Source: an uncultured Prevotella sp.
GTDB taxonomy: Bacteria; Bacteroidota; Bacteroidia; Bacteroidales; Bacteroidaceae
DNA: 6,218 bases
Assembly: GCA_905373605.1 (NCBI GenBank)
Contig: CAJPTO010000187.1
Location: 1-6,218, forward strand
Reading direction: 5' to 3'
Shown: in pieces, positions 5,657-6,218 of the stretch
Layout of the letters: every line of letters begins with the position of its first letter
Numbering within the stretch: position 1 is the first letter of the stretch
The notes under the pieces: generated by a model
The model's database searches: none
The model's input: the letters and a program-made list of their open reading frames with translations, nothing else
Told to the model about the DNA's origin: nothing
Made by a program: the position numbers and the translations under genes

Positions 5657-5710
5657 TGGTGTTAAGCAGACAATAAGTCAGAACATAAACATCACACAAA
5701 ACTATAGATA

Positions 5711-6218
5711 ATGAATTTCGACAAGTATACAATCAAAGCGCAAGAAACGGTTCAAGAGGCCGTTAACATTGCACAACGGGCAGGACAACAGAGCATAGAA
5801 CCTGTGCACCTGCTCAAGGCCTTGCTGGAAAAGGCCGCCGATGTAACCAACTACATCTTCCAAAAGCTGGGCGTTAACGCCATGCAGGTTAGCACGTTGG
5901 TCAACTCGGAAGTGGAACATCTGCCGCGTGTAGAGGGCGGTAAGCCCTATTTGAGCAACGAAGCCAACAATGTTCTGTTGAAGGCCGAAGACCTTTCGAA
6001 GAGCCTTGGCGACGAATTTGTGTCCGTCGAGCCGCTCTTCCTCGCCTTGCTCTCGGTCAATTCGTCGGCTTCACGCATCCTGAAAGATGCCGGTTGCACC
6101 GAGAAAGAAACGCGCGCGGCCATCGAAGCTCTGCGTCAAGGGCAGCAGGTGAAGTCGCAATCGGGCGACGAAAACTATCAGTCGCTGGAGAAATACGCCA
6201 AAAACCTGGTGGAAGATG
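5711..6218 (+). CDS. clpB: ATP-dependent disaggregase ClpB, N-terminal part (runs off the right edge)
   Basis: ClpB is a hexameric AAA+ chaperone that, with DnaK, pulls proteins out of heat-induced aggregates in the cytoplasm. Only the first 169 codons are in the window; family members have about 860 residues. Visible is the Clp N-domain (about 1-145) with its two repeated helical halves. Each half carries the signature E-P-x-x-L-x-x-LL: IEPVHLLKALL (29-39) and VEPLFLALL (106-114). The typical start is MNFDKYTIKAQETVQEAV. After a polar linker (about 143-155) the sequence YQSLEKYAKNLVED opens the first ATPase domain. The ATG at 5711 gives the expected N-terminus; the leader is A-rich without a Shine-Dalgarno sequence. 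It diverges from glnA across 258 bp. No CIRCE element was seen upstream; a sigma-54-like element is the better candidate for stress control. Confidence 0.95.
   Translation, partial: MNFDKYTIKAQETVQEAVNIAQRAGQQSIEPVHLLKALLEKAADVTNYIFQKLGVNAMQVSTLVNSEVEHLPRVEGGKPYLSNEANNVLLKAEDLSKSLGDEFVSVEPLFLALLSVNSSASRILKDAGCTEKETRAAIEALRQGQQVKSQSGDENYQSLEKYAKNLVED

Noticed and set aside
5453..5710. CIRCE element or sigma-32-type heat-shock promoter before clpB
   Set aside because: No TTAGCACTC/GAGTGCTAA inverted repeat and no CTTGAA/CCCCAT-type pair is present.

Overview
The window looks like a chromosomal segment of a Bacteroidales bacterium, most likely Prevotella-like. The genus is inferred from overall protein character, not from a database search. 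Supporting signs are two exact matches to the Bacteroidota housekeeping promoter (TTTG, 19-20 bp, TAnnTTTG), the lack of strong Shine-Dalgarno sequences, a secreted GH27 alpha-galactosidase with an N-terminal Ig-like region, and a roughly 500-residue glutamine synthetase without the enterobacterial adenylylation motif. No mobile element gene, CRISPR array, tRNA or rRNA was seen. The genes are mainly housekeeping or general accessory genes.

Layout from left to right. Positions 1-150 are non-coding or hold only the last codons of a gene entering from the left. They contain a small hairpin (75-93) and much of an 8-bp tandem repeat (132-195) that runs into the 3' end of the first gene. At 151-1692 (minus) is a secreted GH27 alpha-galactosidase. 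At 1693-1995 is a gene-free gap with a strong hairpin (1930-1970) nested inside a longer imperfect inverted repeat. At 1996-2952 and 3127-3576 (both minus) are an SPFH/band-7 membrane protein and, upstream of it, a short NfeD-type membrane protein, a classic functional pair. They are driven by a promoter at 3602-3632. At 3577-3946 is a 370-bp gap holding that promoter, a run of four adjacent inverted repeats, and the terminator of the next gene. At 3947-5452 (minus) is glutamine synthetase (glnA) with its own promoter at 5537-5568. At 5711 to the right edge (plus) is the start of clpB, divergent from glnA. It has a -24/-12 (sigma-54-like) element at 5641-5656 and a cluster of GACA/GTC half-sites in the shared 258-bp control region.

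Functionally, the window combines polysaccharide or oligosaccharide breakdown (alpha-galactosidase), membrane quality control or microdomain organisation (NfeD plus SPFH), ammonium assimilation (glnA) and protein disaggregation under stress (clpB). These are four separate transcription units rather than one system. The less ordinary material is non-coding: the GGTGAAAA repeat that supplies the galactosidase stop codon, the hairpin array upstream of nfeD, the nested palindrome after the SPFH gene, and the possible sigma-54 control of clpB.
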